Below are positions 1 to 8,642 of a DNA stretch of 64,000 nucleotides, piece after piece. The stretch's first letter is position 1, and every line of letters begins with the position of its first letter. Both the position numbers and the translations under genes were made by a program. The stretch is from UBA2199 sp964628035 (GTDB lineage Bacteria > Acidobacteriota > Aminicenantia > UBA2199): contig CAZVPI010000005.1 of NCBI GenBank assembly GCA_964628035.1, forward strand, positions 88,882 to 152,881, read 5' to 3'. Below the pieces are notes generated by a model. The model saw only the letters and a program-made list of their open reading frames with translations. It made no database searches and had not been told where the DNA came from.

Positions 1-248
1 GTCAGAACACGGTCGACTCGCAGATGAAGATGTTCCTGACCCGCTTCGGGCTGAACTCGCGGGTGGTGGTCACGGCCGACATCACCCAGATCGACCTGGA
101 GCATCCCAGGAAATCGGGGATTTTCAGGGCCATCCGCATCCTGAAGGACGTTCCGGGGATCGGCATCACCCGCCTGACCAAAAAGGACATTGTGCGCCAC
201 CCCCTGATCCAGCGCATCATCGAGGCGTACGAAAAGGCGGAAAAATGA
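1..248 (+). CDS. phoH: PhoH-like ATPase, 3' end only
   Basis: This is the C-terminal ~82 codons of a PhoH/YbeZ family P-loop ATPase; the start and Walker A lie left of the window. The frame opens at base 3 with QNTVDSQMKMFLTRFG and VVTADITQIDL, which matches the conserved 'AQN..(Q/E)QMKMFLTR.G' and 'V(T)GD.TQ.DL' block of PhoH. Its TGA overlaps the ATG of the next gene (ATGA), so the two are translationally coupled. PhoH next to ybeY and era is a widespread arrangement linked to rRNA maturation and RNA metabolism (known for the family). The function here is inferred from family and context. Confidence 0.9.
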   Translation, partial: QNTVDSQMKMFLTRFGLNSRVVVTADITQIDLEHPRKSGIFRAIRILKDVPGIGITRLTKKDIVRHPLIQRIIEAYEKAEK

Positions 249-2521
249 CCCTCGACCTGGAACGCAAGGCCAAGAAGCAGCGCCCCGATGCGCGCGGGCG
301 CCCGGGTTCGCCATGGGGCAGGCTCCTGATCGGGGCTTTCTTCGTCACCGTCCTCTCCTACGTCACCTACGCGCCGCCGGAGCGCTCCATCCGCGAGACG
401 GAGCTGAAGGTCGGCGACATCGCCGGGGCCGACGTCGTCATCCGCAAGGACATGACGGTCGAGGACAAGGAGATGACCGAGCAGAACCGCAAGCAGGCCC
501 TGGCGGCGCTGATCCCGGTCTACGAATTCAACGCCCAGAAAATCGAGAGCGGCCAGATGCTGCTCACCGAATGGTTCCGGGTGCTGCTCGACTCGCGCAA
601 GGAGGTCCTGCAGCGGCGGCTGGGCCTGGAGGAACTGCGCGCCCGGCTGCGCGAGAACTTCGGCATCGAGATGCCGCCGCAGGCCCTGCAGGCGCTGCTG
701 CGGGCCAACACCTTCGCCAAGATCGACCTGCAGAGGCTTCTGGTCGAGATCCGGGCCTGGGGGGAGAAAGGGATCCTGCTGTCGCGCATCGGCGTCCCCC
801 GCGGCGAGGGGGAGGCGATCACCGTCTACAATGAAAAGAAGGGCTACTCCCCGGCCCGCCTGGGCGACTTCTACGATCTCAACGACATCGACGCCAGGCT
901 GGCAACGCTGCTGGCCGGGTTCCGCCTGGAGAAATGGGAGCGCGAAGCGGTCAAGCCCCTGCTGCTCGAGTTCATCAGCCCCAACGTCACCTTTTCCAAG
1001 GTGCTGACCCGGCTGCAGGAGGAAAAGGCCCTGGCCCAGGTCAACCCGGTCTTCCTGCGCCTCAAGAAGGGCAAGATCATCCTGCGCAGCGGCGACGAGG
1101 TCAACCAGGACCACCTGCGCCTGATCGGGCTGATCGCCGCCGAGGAGAAGACCAGCACGCGGCGCATTCCCGGCCTGCTCTTCATCCTGGCGACCCTGGG
1201 CCTGCTGTTCTTTTTCTTCTGGCGCCTGAACACGCTGTCCAAGACCGGCGGCATCAACCGCCCGCGCCTGAATTTCGTGTCGGGCGTGACCCTCATCGCC
1301 TCGGCCCTGCTCTACCGGCTGGCTCTTTTCATCTACCCGCTGGTCTTCCAGAACCTGGCCTTCACCGTGCCGGTGGACGGCAACGTGCTGGTCTACGCCA
1401 TCCCCTTCGCCGTCGGGGCGCTGATCATCGCCTTCCTGTTCGACCTGCAGAGCGCCGTCATCTTCTCCTTCCTCAACGCCGTGGTCGGCGCCTTCGCCTG
1501 CGACTGGGACTTCCAGGTCCTGCTCTATGTTCTGGCCGGCAACCTGGCCGCCGCCTTCGGCATCGAGTTCTACCAGCGCTTGAAGCGCTCCTCCATCCTT
1601 AAGGCCTCCTTTTTCTGGCTGCTGCCGGTCAACATCCTGGCCACCCTGCTCTTCTCCCTCTCCCGCGAGGACGCCTCCTGGCTGGCCACGGCCTTCGCCG
1701 TGCTGATGGGCATCCTGGCGGCGCTGCTGTCGGCCTTCGTGGCCAACTTCATGATCCCGCTGTGGGAGGTGATCTTCAAGCTGGTCACCGACCTGAAGCT
1801 CGTCGAGATCACCAACCTCAACCTGCCCTGCTTCCGCGAGATGCTGGAAAAGGCGCCCGGCACCTACCACCACTCGCAGATGGTGGCCTCGCTGGCCGAG
1901 GCCGCGGCCCAGGAGCTGGAGCTGTCGCCGCTGCTGGTGCGGGCCATGGCCCTGTACCACGACATCGGCAAGGTCGACAACCCGCAGTTCTTCACCGAGA
2001 ACCAGTCGGTCTACGAGGACCCGCACGGGAAGCTGACGCCGCTGGAGAGCGCCAAGGTCATCATCTCGCACATTCCCCTCGGCCTGGAGAAGGCCGAGCG
2101 GCTGAAGCTGCCGGCCAAGGTCGCCCAGGCGATCTCCCAGCACCACGGCACCAAGCTGGTGCAGTTCTTCCACGCCCGGGCCAAGGAGCAGAGCGCCGGA
2201 CGCATGGACGAGTTCGACGAGAACATGTTCCGCTACCCCGGCCGCAAGCCGCAGCAGGTGGAGGAGGCCGTCCTCATGATCGCCGACCAGGTGGAGGCGG
2301 CCACCAAGAGCCTCAGCGCCCCCAAGGACGAGGATATCCGCAACGTGGTGCAGAAGATCATCGCCGCCGACATCGCCGAGGGCCAGTTCGACGAATGCGA
2401 CGGCCTGACCTTCAAGGCGCTCAACATCGTCGCCGGCAGCTTCTACTCCAAGCTGGCCTCCATCTACCACCAGCGCATCTCCTACCCGGGCTTCGACTTC
2501 GGCCGCGAGGAGGCGAAATGA
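245..2521 (+). CDS. 7TM receptor with HD phosphohydrolase domain (YqfF/PgpH family)
   Basis: 758-residue membrane protein. It has one N-terminal membrane helix (about residues 27-44), a large extracytoplasmic region to about residue 300, a cluster of about seven membrane helices (about 305-510), and a cytoplasmic HD domain. Visible metal-binding HD motifs are HH at 542-543, HD at 572-573 (YHDIGK) and HH at 633-634 (QHHGT). Family members such as Listeria PgpH hydrolyse cyclic di-AMP (established for that family). No diadenylate cyclase is in this window, so the substrate here is inference. The position between phoH and ybeY matches Bacillus yqfF. It starts at the ATGA overlap with phoH and overlaps the next ATG in the same way. 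Confidence 0.92.
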   Translation: MTLDLERKAKKQRPDARGRPGSPWGRLLIGAFFVTVLSYVTYAPPERSIRETELKVGDIAGADVVIRKDMTVEDKEMTEQNRKQALAALIPVYEFNAQKIESGQMLLTEWFRVLLDSRKEVLQRRLGLEELRARLRENFGIEMPPQALQALLRANTFAKIDLQRLLVEIRAWGEKGILLSRIGVPRGEGEAITVYNEKKGYSPARLGDFYDLNDIDARLATLLAGFRLEKWEREAVKPLLLEFISPNVTFSKVLTRLQEEKALAQVNPVFLRLKKGKIILRSGDEVNQDHLRLIGLIAAEEKTSTRRIPGLLFILATLGLLFFFFWRLNTLSKTGGINRPRLNFVSGVTLIASALLYRLALFIYPLVFQNLAFTVPVDGNVLVYAIPFAVGALIIAFLFDLQSAVIFSFLNAVVGAFACDWDFQVLLYVLAGNLAAAFGIEFYQRLKRSSILKASFFWLLPVNILATLLFSLSREDASWLATAFAVLMGILAALLSAFVANFMIPLWEVIFKLVTDLKLVEITNLNLPCFREMLEKAPGTYHHSQMVASLAEAAAQELELSPLLVRAMALYHDIGKVDNPQFFTENQSVYEDPHGKLTPLESAKVIISHIPLGLEKAERLKLPAKVAQAISQHHGTKLVQFFHARAKEQSAGRMDEFDENMFRYPGRKPQQVEEAVLMIADQVEAATKSLSAPKDEDIRNVVQKIIAADIAEGQFDECDGLTFKALNIVAGSFYSKLASIYHQRISYPGFDFGREEAK

Positions 2522-2937
2522 TCGCCCTGCAGCGTCAGGGATTCGCCCGGCCGGCGCCGGGGTTTTCCGCCCTGCTGCGCCGCGTCGCCGCCCGCGCCGG
2601 GCTCGAGGGGCGGGCGACGGTGCGCCTGGCCGGCGAGGCGGAGATGCGCGCCCTGAACCGCGAGTACCGCGGCCGCGACCGCGCCACCGACGTGCTCAGC
2701 TTCCCGCTGGGGGAGGCGCTGCCCGCGGGCGGCCTCTATGCCGGCGACGTGCTGATCTGCGTGCCGCTGGCCGAGGCCCAGGCGCGGCGCCAGGGCCACT
2801 CCCTGGCCCGCGAGCTGCTGCTGCTGTCCATCCACGGCCTGCTGCACCTGAAGGGCATGGACCACGAGACCGACGGCGGGCGCATGCTGCGCCTGCAGCA
2901 GCGGCTGTTCGCCGAGTTTGCCCGGGAGCTGAAATGA
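2518..2937 (+). CDS. ybeY: Endoribonuclease YbeY (rRNA maturation factor)
   Basis: 139-residue YbeY, a zinc-dependent single-strand endoribonuclease involved in 16S rRNA 3'-end processing and ribosome quality control (family knowledge). The diagnostic H-x3-H-x5-H zinc motif is seen as HGLLHLKGMDH, with His106, His110 and His116. RDRATDVLSFP upstream is the other family signature. The start is set by the ATGA overlap with the HD gene; its own TGA overlaps the next ATG (ATGA again). Four consecutive genes are therefore probably translationally coupled. Confidence 0.95.
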   Translation: MIALQRQGFARPAPGFSALLRRVAARAGLEGRATVRLAGEAEMRALNREYRGRDRATDVLSFPLGEALPAGGLYAGDVLICVPLAEAQARRQGHSLARELLLLSIHGLLHLKGMDHETDGGRMLRLQQRLFAEFARELK

Positions 2938-4154
2938 GCGTCGCCGCCCTGCTGCTGCTGTTCCTGGCCGCCCTGCTGTTCCACCTGCTGGAGAGCGCCT
3001 TCGAGAGCTTTTCGCGCATCTCGCTGGCCCGCTTCCTGGCCGGCATGGAGGGGCGGCGGCTGCCGCGCTTCCCCTTCGTGGAAAAGTTCGACCTGGTCAT
3101 CCATTCGCTGGAGACGGTGGTCTTCGTGCTGCAGATCGTGCTGATGCTCTGCACCTTCCGCCAGCTGCGCCAGGCCCTGCCCTCGCCGCTGCTGCGCATC
3201 CTGCTGATCGGCCTGTTCTACCTGGTCTTCTTCAACGTGGTCTTCTACGTTTTGGCCTACCGCAACCGCGAGGCCGTGCTGCGGGCCCTGATCTTCCTCT
3301 TCCCCGTGGCCTGGTTCCTGTTCTACCCGCTGAACTACGTCTTCTCGCTGCTGCTCAAGGAGAACGCCGTGGATCCCAAGCAGGAGTCGGAGGACGGCGA
3401 GATCACCGACGAGCAGGTGGAGGTGTTCCTGGAAGAGGGGGCCAAGGAGGGGGTGATCGAGAAGGAGGACCAGGAGATGATCGAGAGCGTCCTCGAGTTC
3501 GGCGACACCCTGGCCAAGGAGATCATGACCCCGCGGGTCAACACCGTCTACGTGCACATCGACTCCAGCCTGGAGGAGATCGTGGCCGTCATCCGCGAGA
3601 AGAAAAAGTCGCGGCTGCCGGTCGCCGCCGACAAGCTGGACAACGTCGAGGGCATCATCCTGGCCAAGGACGTCCTCGACTCCTGGGGGCGGAGCGACTT
3701 CGACATCCGCCGCATCCTGCGCCCGCCCTTCTTCGTCCCCGAGACCATGCGCATCCTGGAGCTGATGAAGGAGATGCAGCGCACGAACCAGAAGTTCGCC
3801 ATCGTCAGCGACGAGTTCGGCGGCGTCTCCGGCGTGATCAGCATGGAGGACATCATCGAGGAGATCGTCGGCGACATCAAGGACGAGTACGACGACGAGC
3901 TGGAGCCGATCGCCCGCGACCGCGACGGCTGGACCGTGCGCGGCGACACCTCCATCTACGAGCTGAACGAGTCGCTGGACATCGAGATCGACGACAGCGC
4001 CGACTACCAGACCGTGGCCGGCCTGATCAGCTGCCTGCTGGGGCGCATACCGGCCGCCGGCGACCGCGTGACGGCCGAGGGGCACGCCTTCGAGGTGCGC
4101 GAGATGGAGCGCAACCGCATCAAGTCGGTGCGCGTCACCCGTGAAAAAAAGTAG
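2934..4154 (+). CDS. CBS-pair membrane protein, CorC/HlyC (hemolysin C-like) family
   Basis: 406 residues. The N-terminal ~140 residues hold about four hydrophobic helices. Then comes a tandem CBS pair introduced by the typical IMTPRVNTV motif (about residue 197) and ending in SDEFGGVSGVISMEDIIEEIVGDIKDE. The C-terminus is a CorC_HlyC transporter-associated domain (DGWTVRGDTSIYELNE). The family is implicated in Mg2+/Co2+ homeostasis, and the old hemolysin label is misleading. The N-terminal region is weakly similar to DUF21/CNNM. Its last codons overlap the era start by 14 bases. Confidence 0.88.
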   Translation: MSVAALLLLFLAALLFHLLESAFESFSRISLARFLAGMEGRRLPRFPFVEKFDLVIHSLETVVFVLQIVLMLCTFRQLRQALPSPLLRILLIGLFYLVFFNVVFYVLAYRNREAVLRALIFLFPVAWFLFYPLNYVFSLLLKENAVDPKQESEDGEITDEQVEVFLEEGAKEGVIEKEDQEMIESVLEFGDTLAKEIMTPRVNTVYVHIDSSLEEIVAVIREKKKSRLPVAADKLDNVEGIILAKDVLDSWGRSDFDIRRILRPPFFVPETMRILELMKEMQRTNQKFAIVSDEFGGVSGVISMEDIIEEIVGDIKDEYDDELEPIARDRDGWTVRGDTSIYELNESLDIEIDDSADYQTVAGLISCLLGRIPAAGDRVTAEGHAFEVREMERNRIKSVRVTREKK

Positions 4155-5028
4155 CCCGCCGCGGCGCTCGGGCTACGTGGCCTTGGTCGGCCGCACCAAC
4201 GTCGGCAAGTCGACCTTCCTCAACGCCCTGCTGGAGGCCAAGATCGCCATTGTCTCGGCCAAGCCGCAGACCACGCGCCGCCGCATCCTGGGCATCAAGA
4301 CCACCCCCCGCGGCCAGGCCGTCTTCTTCGACTGCCCGGGCGTGCACAAGCCCCACTTCAAGCTGAACGAGCTGATGATGAAGGAGGTGCGCGACGCCCT
4401 GCACGACGCCGACCTGGTCCTCTATTTCGTGGCCCTGCGCGACCCCAGCCGCGACGAGTTCATCCACTCGCTGCTGGCCGAGGCCAGGAAACCGGTGATC
4501 CTGGTGATCAACAAGATCGACCAGCAGGGCCGCGGCCGCGTCCTGGCGAAGATCCAGGAGTACAAGGACGCCTTCCCCTGGAAGGAGATCGTCCCCGTCT
4601 CGGCGCTGCGCGGCGACAACCTGGAGCTCCTCGAGGAGCTGATCTTCGGCTATCTCCCGCCCGGGGAGGACCTCTACCCGGCCGAGGAGAGCACCCTGCA
4701 GAGCCAGGCCTTCTACGTCGGCGAGCTCGTGCGCGAGAAGGCGCTGGGCCTGGTCGAGGACGAGCTGCCGTTCACCACCACGGTGAAGGTCGAGGAGATC
4801 AAGGACCGCGGCGACACGGTCTACGTGCGCGCCGAAGTCTACGTGGACAACCCGGCGCAGAAAAAGATCGTCGTCGGCAAACAGGGCGGCCTGGTCAAGC
4901 GCATCGGCAGCGAGGGACGGGCGGCGTTGGAGGAGTACTTCGCCAAGAAGGTCTTCCTTGACCTGTTCGTCAAGGTCGTCCCCGGCTGGCGCAACTCGCC
5001 GCAGGTCATCCGCGGGATCTTCGACTGA
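4141..5028 (+). CDS. era: GTPase Era
   Basis: 295 residues with a GTG start overlapping the previous stop. The GTPase motifs are all present: G1 GRTNVGKS (residues 17-24), G2 QTTRRR, G3 DCPGVHKP and G4 NKID. The C-terminal KH domain carries GKQGGLVKRIGSEGR. Era binds the 3' end of 16S rRNA and assists 30S assembly; its linkage with ybeY and phoH is standard. No better start exists upstream of the G1 motif. Confidence 0.97.
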   Translation: MKKSSPPRRSGYVALVGRTNVGKSTFLNALLEAKIAIVSAKPQTTRRRILGIKTTPRGQAVFFDCPGVHKPHFKLNELMMKEVRDALHDADLVLYFVALRDPSRDEFIHSLLAEARKPVILVINKIDQQGRGRVLAKIQEYKDAFPWKEIVPVSALRGDNLELLEELIFGYLPPGEDLYPAEESTLQSQAFYVGELVREKALGLVEDELPFTTTVKVEEIKDRGDTVYVRAEVYVDNPAQKKIVVGKQGGLVKRIGSEGRAALEEYFAKKVFLDLFVKVVPGWRNSPQVIRGIFD

Positions 5029-5037
5029 AGGGGAGCG

Positions 5038-5057
5038 GGCCGGGGAATCCCCCGGCC
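5038..5057 (+). terminator. GC-rich hairpin after era (weak terminator candidate)
   Basis: An 8-bp perfect stem GGCCGGGG/CCCCGGCC with a 4-base loop sits 9 bases after the era stop. It is not followed by a T-run, so intrinsic termination is doubtful. It marks the end of the phoH-era operon before the next promoter. Confidence 0.35.
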
Positions 5058-5117
5058 GGGCTGGCCACATCCCCGGCGCGGGCCCCGGGAAATCCCCGGT
5101 TGCTATTTATCGATACT

Positions 5118-5123
5118 TATAAT
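5118..5123 (+). promoter_or_regulatory. -10 element of the histidine kinase gene
   Basis: Perfect TATAAT in a locally AT-rich patch of a GC-rich genome, 17 bases before the ATG at 5141. No good -35 at 16-18 bp spacing is visible. The predicted start at about 5130 leaves a leader of roughly 10 bases with no Shine-Dalgarno sequence. Confidence 0.55.
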
Positions 5124-5140
5124 AAAATACGCCTTGCAAC

Positions 5141-6700
5141 ATGCTGAAAACCAACACGCTGCGCTCCAAGTTCCTGTGGTCGTTCATCCTGCTGAGCCTG
5201 GCGTACATCGCGATCTCGGCGGTTTTCAGCCTGCGCATGGTCGACCGCGCCAACAGCCGCATGGCCTGGGCCAGCTTCGAGCGCTGGGCCCGCGACTTCG
5301 AGACCCTGGCCGAGCCGAACTTCATCTATTTCAATTACATGAACCTGAAGGGACAGGCCGAGGACGTCCTCAAGGACAACGAGCGCGACTTCATCGCCCT
5401 GTACGACGCCCAGGAGCGCGAGATCTTCTTCAAGGGCCCGGAGGCGGCGCGCCGGCGGCTGCAGACCCTGCGCCGCGAATGCGGCGCCCAGGTGCGCCGG
5501 GCGCGCATCGGCGGCCGGCCCTACCTGCTGATACGCCTGCCGGTGCAGGTCGCCGCCGCCGACACGGTGTGGGGGCACATCCTCTTCGGGCACTCCGACG
5601 AGGACAACCAGGCCCTGCTGGGCAGGCTGCGCCTCACCGTGCTGGCCGCCTCCGCGGTGCTGCTGCTGGTCTTCGTGGGCGCGATCGCCTTCATCAACCG
5701 CCGGCTGACGCATCCCATCAGCCTGCTGAAAGACGGTCTGGACAAGATCAGCCACGGCGATTTCTCCCACCGCATCGAGATCCACTCCAACGACGAGTTC
5801 TCCTATTTGGGCAACCAGTTCAACGAGATGGCCGAGAAGATCGAGGGCATGCTGACCGAGATCGAGGCCACCCACCGCAACCTGGAGAAGCAGGTCGCCT
5901 CGCGCACCCGCGAACTGAACGAGTCCAACCAGAAGCTGCAGGTGGCCATGCAGGAGCTGCGCGACACGCAGCGGCACATCATCCAGACCGAGAAGCAGAA
6001 GTCGCTGACCGCCATCGTCTCCGGCTTCGCCCACGAGATCAACAACCCGCTGACCGGCATCCTGGGCTATGTCGACCTGCTGTCCATCCGCGAGGACGCC
6101 AGCCCCTACCTGCGCGAGAAGCTGGGCAGCATCCAGAAGCAGGCCCTGCGCATCAAGAACATCATCGACCAGCTCAACCAGATGAACCCCGACATGGAGC
6201 AGGTGAAGATGGAGCTGAGCCTGACCAACCTGCTGGAGAAGCTGGTCAAGGTCATCGGCGGCCGGCCGGAGAACAGCGGGGTCGCCATCGCCCGCCACGG
6301 CATACGCCAGGATGTCATCATCCACGGCAACCATTTCGCCCTCTGGCAGGTGTTCGAGGGCATCGTGGAGAACGCCATCGAGGCGCTGCGCGAGAACCGC
6401 GTGGCCAACGGCCGGGTCGACATCGAGCTGAAGCGCTCGCTCGACGGCCGGCAGGCCGTGGTGGAGGTGCGCGACAACGGCGGCGGCTTCCAGAACATCG
6501 AAAAGGCCTTCGACCCCTTCTACACCACCAAGAGCCGCACCCAGAAGAAGGGCATCGGCCTGACCATCGCCTACACCATCATCCAGGAGCACCAGGGCAA
6601 CATCGTCATCCGCAACAACGAGGAGGGCGGGGCCACGGTGACGGTCTACCTGCAGGCGGCGGAACGCAACGGCAAAAACCAAGCGCAAGCGGAGGAATAA
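5141..6700 (+). CDS. HAMP-domain sensor histidine kinase (orphan)
   Basis: 519 residues. There are two membrane helices (about 11-33 and 164-184) with a ~130-residue periplasmic sensor region between them, then HAMP (about 185-238), a coiled coil (about 238-290), and the H-box FAHEINNPLTGILG with phospho-acceptor His298. The N box (VENAIEAL), G1 (VRDNGGGF), F box (FDPFYTTK) and G2 (KGIGLTIAYTII) follow. No response regulator is encoded within 10 kb either side, so its partner is unknown. It is followed after 2 bases by the PpiD-like foldase gene, which hints at an envelope-stress role (inference). Confidence 0.9.
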   Translation: MLKTNTLRSKFLWSFILLSLAYIAISAVFSLRMVDRANSRMAWASFERWARDFETLAEPNFIYFNYMNLKGQAEDVLKDNERDFIALYDAQEREIFFKGPEAARRRLQTLRRECGAQVRRARIGGRPYLLIRLPVQVAAADTVWGHILFGHSDEDNQALLGRLRLTVLAASAVLLLVFVGAIAFINRRLTHPISLLKDGLDKISHGDFSHRIEIHSNDEFSYLGNQFNEMAEKIEGMLTEIEATHRNLEKQVASRTRELNESNQKLQVAMQELRDTQRHIIQTEKQKSLTAIVSGFAHEINNPLTGILGYVDLLSIREDASPYLREKLGSIQKQALRIKNIIDQLNQMNPDMEQVKMELSLTNLLEKLVKVIGGRPENSGVAIARHGIRQDVIIHGNHFALWQVFEGIVENAIEALRENRVANGRVDIELKRSLDGRQAVVEVRDNGGGFQNIEKAFDPFYTTKSRTQKKGIGLTIAYTIIQEHQGNIVIRNNEEGGATVTVYLQAAERNGKNQAQAEE

Positions 6701-6702
6701 TC

Positions 6703-8628
6703 ATGCTCGGATCGATGAGAAAGAACCTGAAATCGCTTTCCTGGACCCTGTGGCTGGTCATCCTGGCCTTCGTCGGCTTCATCTTCGTGCAATGGGGGTC
6801 GGGCCGCTTCGACTCGGAGGGCCTCGACCTGGACGTGGCCGCCGTCGGCCGCTCCGCCATCAGCGGCGAGGAGTTCCAGAAGAACCTGGCCCGCTCGCTG
6901 GAGATGTACAAGCAGCAGTTCAAGGACGGCCTCAACCGCCAGGTCATCCAGCAGCTGGCCATTCCCGAGCAGGTTCTGCAGGGGATGATCAGCGGCCGCG
7001 TCGTCCAGGCCGAGGCGCGCAGGCTCGGGCTGCGCGTCAGCGACTCCGAGCTCGGCGACGCCATCCGCCGCAACCCCTCCTTCCAGCGCGACGGCGCGTT
7101 CATCGGCTCCGAGGAGTACGAGCGGCTGCTGGCCTACAACCACGTCACGGTCATCGAGTTCGAAGAGAGCCTGCGCCAGGACCTGCTGGCCGAGAAGCTC
7201 AAGGAGCTGGTGAGCGCGGGCCTCGTCCTCGACCCCGACCGGCTGCGCGAGGACTTCCGCCGCGAGAACGACCAGGCCGAGCTGGAGGCCGTCGTCCTGC
7301 GCCTGGACGCGGCCCAGGACGCGCCCGCCTTGGGCGAGGCCGAGCTGCTCGAATTCTACGGAAAGAACCCGGCGCTCTTCCAGGGCGCCGAGAAGCGCTC
7401 GGGAGAGGTGCTGGCCCTGAGGTTCGCCGACCTCAAGAAGGAGGTCGGCCTCAAGGAAGAGGAGTTGTTCGCCTACTACCGCCAGAACGCGTCCCTGTTC
7501 CGCGTGCCGGGCAAGACCAAGGTCAGCCGCATCTTCCTGCCCTACGAGCCGGCGACGCGCGAGGACGTCCTGAGGCGCTTGGAGGAGGCCGCCGCCGCGC
7601 TGAGCGCCGACGGCTTCGCCGCCAAAGCCCGCGAGATGTCGGCCGACGAGAAGGCCGGCGAGGGGGGCGACTGGGGCTACTGGGGCTGGCAGGCCTTCAG
7701 CGCCCAGGAGAAGACGATGATCGAGCGCCTGGCGCAGGGGGAGATCTCGTCGCCGGTGGACACCGGCAAGGGCTTCGCGCTGCTGCACGTGAGCGAGAAG
7801 GTCGAGGAGCAGCAGGAGAGCTTCGACGTGGTCAAGCCGCGCATCCGCGGCATCCTGGAGAACGAGCGCCTGCGCAAGCTGGCCGGCGAGCGCATGGCCC
7901 GGGCCCATGCGCGCATCAAGAAAGCCGGGAGCCTGGAGGCCGGCGCCGCCATGCTGGGAGCCAAGGTCGTCGCCAGCCAGCCGCTCACCCGCGGCCAGGC
8001 GCTTCCCGGCATCGACGACATGGGCTATGTTTCCCAGAAGCTGTTCGCCCTGGGCGAGGGGGAGATCTCCGAGCCCCTGGAGTTCCCCGACGGCGTGGCC
8101 GTGGTGCGGCTGACCCGCGTGGACAAGGCGCAGACCGAGCCCTTTGCGGCCGTGCGCGAGAAGGTCGCGCAGGAAGCGGGCAAGGTTTGGAAGCTGGAGC
8201 GGCTGCAGGAGCGGGCCCGGCAGCTCGCCGCTGCATTGAACCGCCTGGGCGATGCCGCCAAGGCCGGGGAATTCCTGAAAAAGGAGGGGCTGAAGTCCGA
8301 AAAAGCGACCTACCGCCGCGGCGGAAACCTGCTCGACCTGGAGTCCGTTCAGGGGCTGGACGAGGCCGTGTTCGCCCTGGCCGAGAACGCCTATGCGCCG
8401 CTGGCCCTGAAGAACGGCGCCGCCGTCGTGCGCCTGACCAGCCGCAAGGTGGTCGGCGACGAGGGATTCGCCAAGGAGCGCCAGGCCTATTACGCCAAGC
8501 GCCTGGAGGAGGCCAAGAGCGCGCGCTTCTCCTCTTTCCTGATGGGCCGCAAGGACGACTACCCGGTCCGCTTCAACGCCGAACTGTTCGAAAGGGTGAA
8601 GGAATCGGTCCTCTCCCGCTTCCGCTGA
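6703..8628 (+). CDS. Membrane-anchored peptidyl-prolyl cis-trans isomerase (PpiD/SurA-like)
   Basis: 641 residues. One N-terminal membrane anchor (about 13-33) is followed by a SurA_N/PpiD-type chaperone region (to about 240), a parvulin rotamase domain starting near residue 271 (KTKVSRIFLPYE... GGDWGYWGWQAF... GKGFALLHVSEK), and a long C-terminal helical region. This is the PpiD layout; the protein would fold outer-membrane or periplasmic substrates. A GGAGG ribosome site lies 8 bases upstream. The gene is co-transcribed with the upstream histidine kinase (2-base gap). Confidence 0.85.
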   Translation: MLGSMRKNLKSLSWTLWLVILAFVGFIFVQWGSGRFDSEGLDLDVAAVGRSAISGEEFQKNLARSLEMYKQQFKDGLNRQVIQQLAIPEQVLQGMISGRVVQAEARRLGLRVSDSELGDAIRRNPSFQRDGAFIGSEEYERLLAYNHVTVIEFEESLRQDLLAEKLKELVSAGLVLDPDRLREDFRRENDQAELEAVVLRLDAAQDAPALGEAELLEFYGKNPALFQGAEKRSGEVLALRFADLKKEVGLKEEELFAYYRQNASLFRVPGKTKVSRIFLPYEPATREDVLRRLEEAAAALSADGFAAKAREMSADEKAGEGGDWGYWGWQAFSAQEKTMIERLAQGEISSPVDTGKGFALLHVSEKVEEQQESFDVVKPRIRGILENERLRKLAGERMARAHARIKKAGSLEAGAAMLGAKVVASQPLTRGQALPGIDDMGYVSQKLFALGEGEISEPLEFPDGVAVVRLTRVDKAQTEPFAAVREKVAQEAGKVWKLERLQERARQLAAALNRLGDAAKAGEFLKKEGLKSEKATYRRGGNLLDLESVQGLDEAVFALAENAYAPLALKNGAAVVRLTSRKVVGDEGFAKERQAYYAKRLEEAKSARFSSFLMGRKDDYPVRFNAELFERVKESVLSRFR

Positions 8629-8642
8629 CAAGGAGGAACCCC

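Noticed and set aside
2..2470. 822-codon open frame on the minus strand opposite the HD-domain gene
   Set aside because: Gly/Asp/Leu/Gln-rich shadow of GC-rich coding DNA; the plus-strand frame carries complete family motifs. Similar long shadows occur opposite most genes here.
5058..5100. Second CCCCGG-rich repeat after the era hairpin as a tandem terminator
   Set aside because: Stems are short and overlapping, and there is no T-run.
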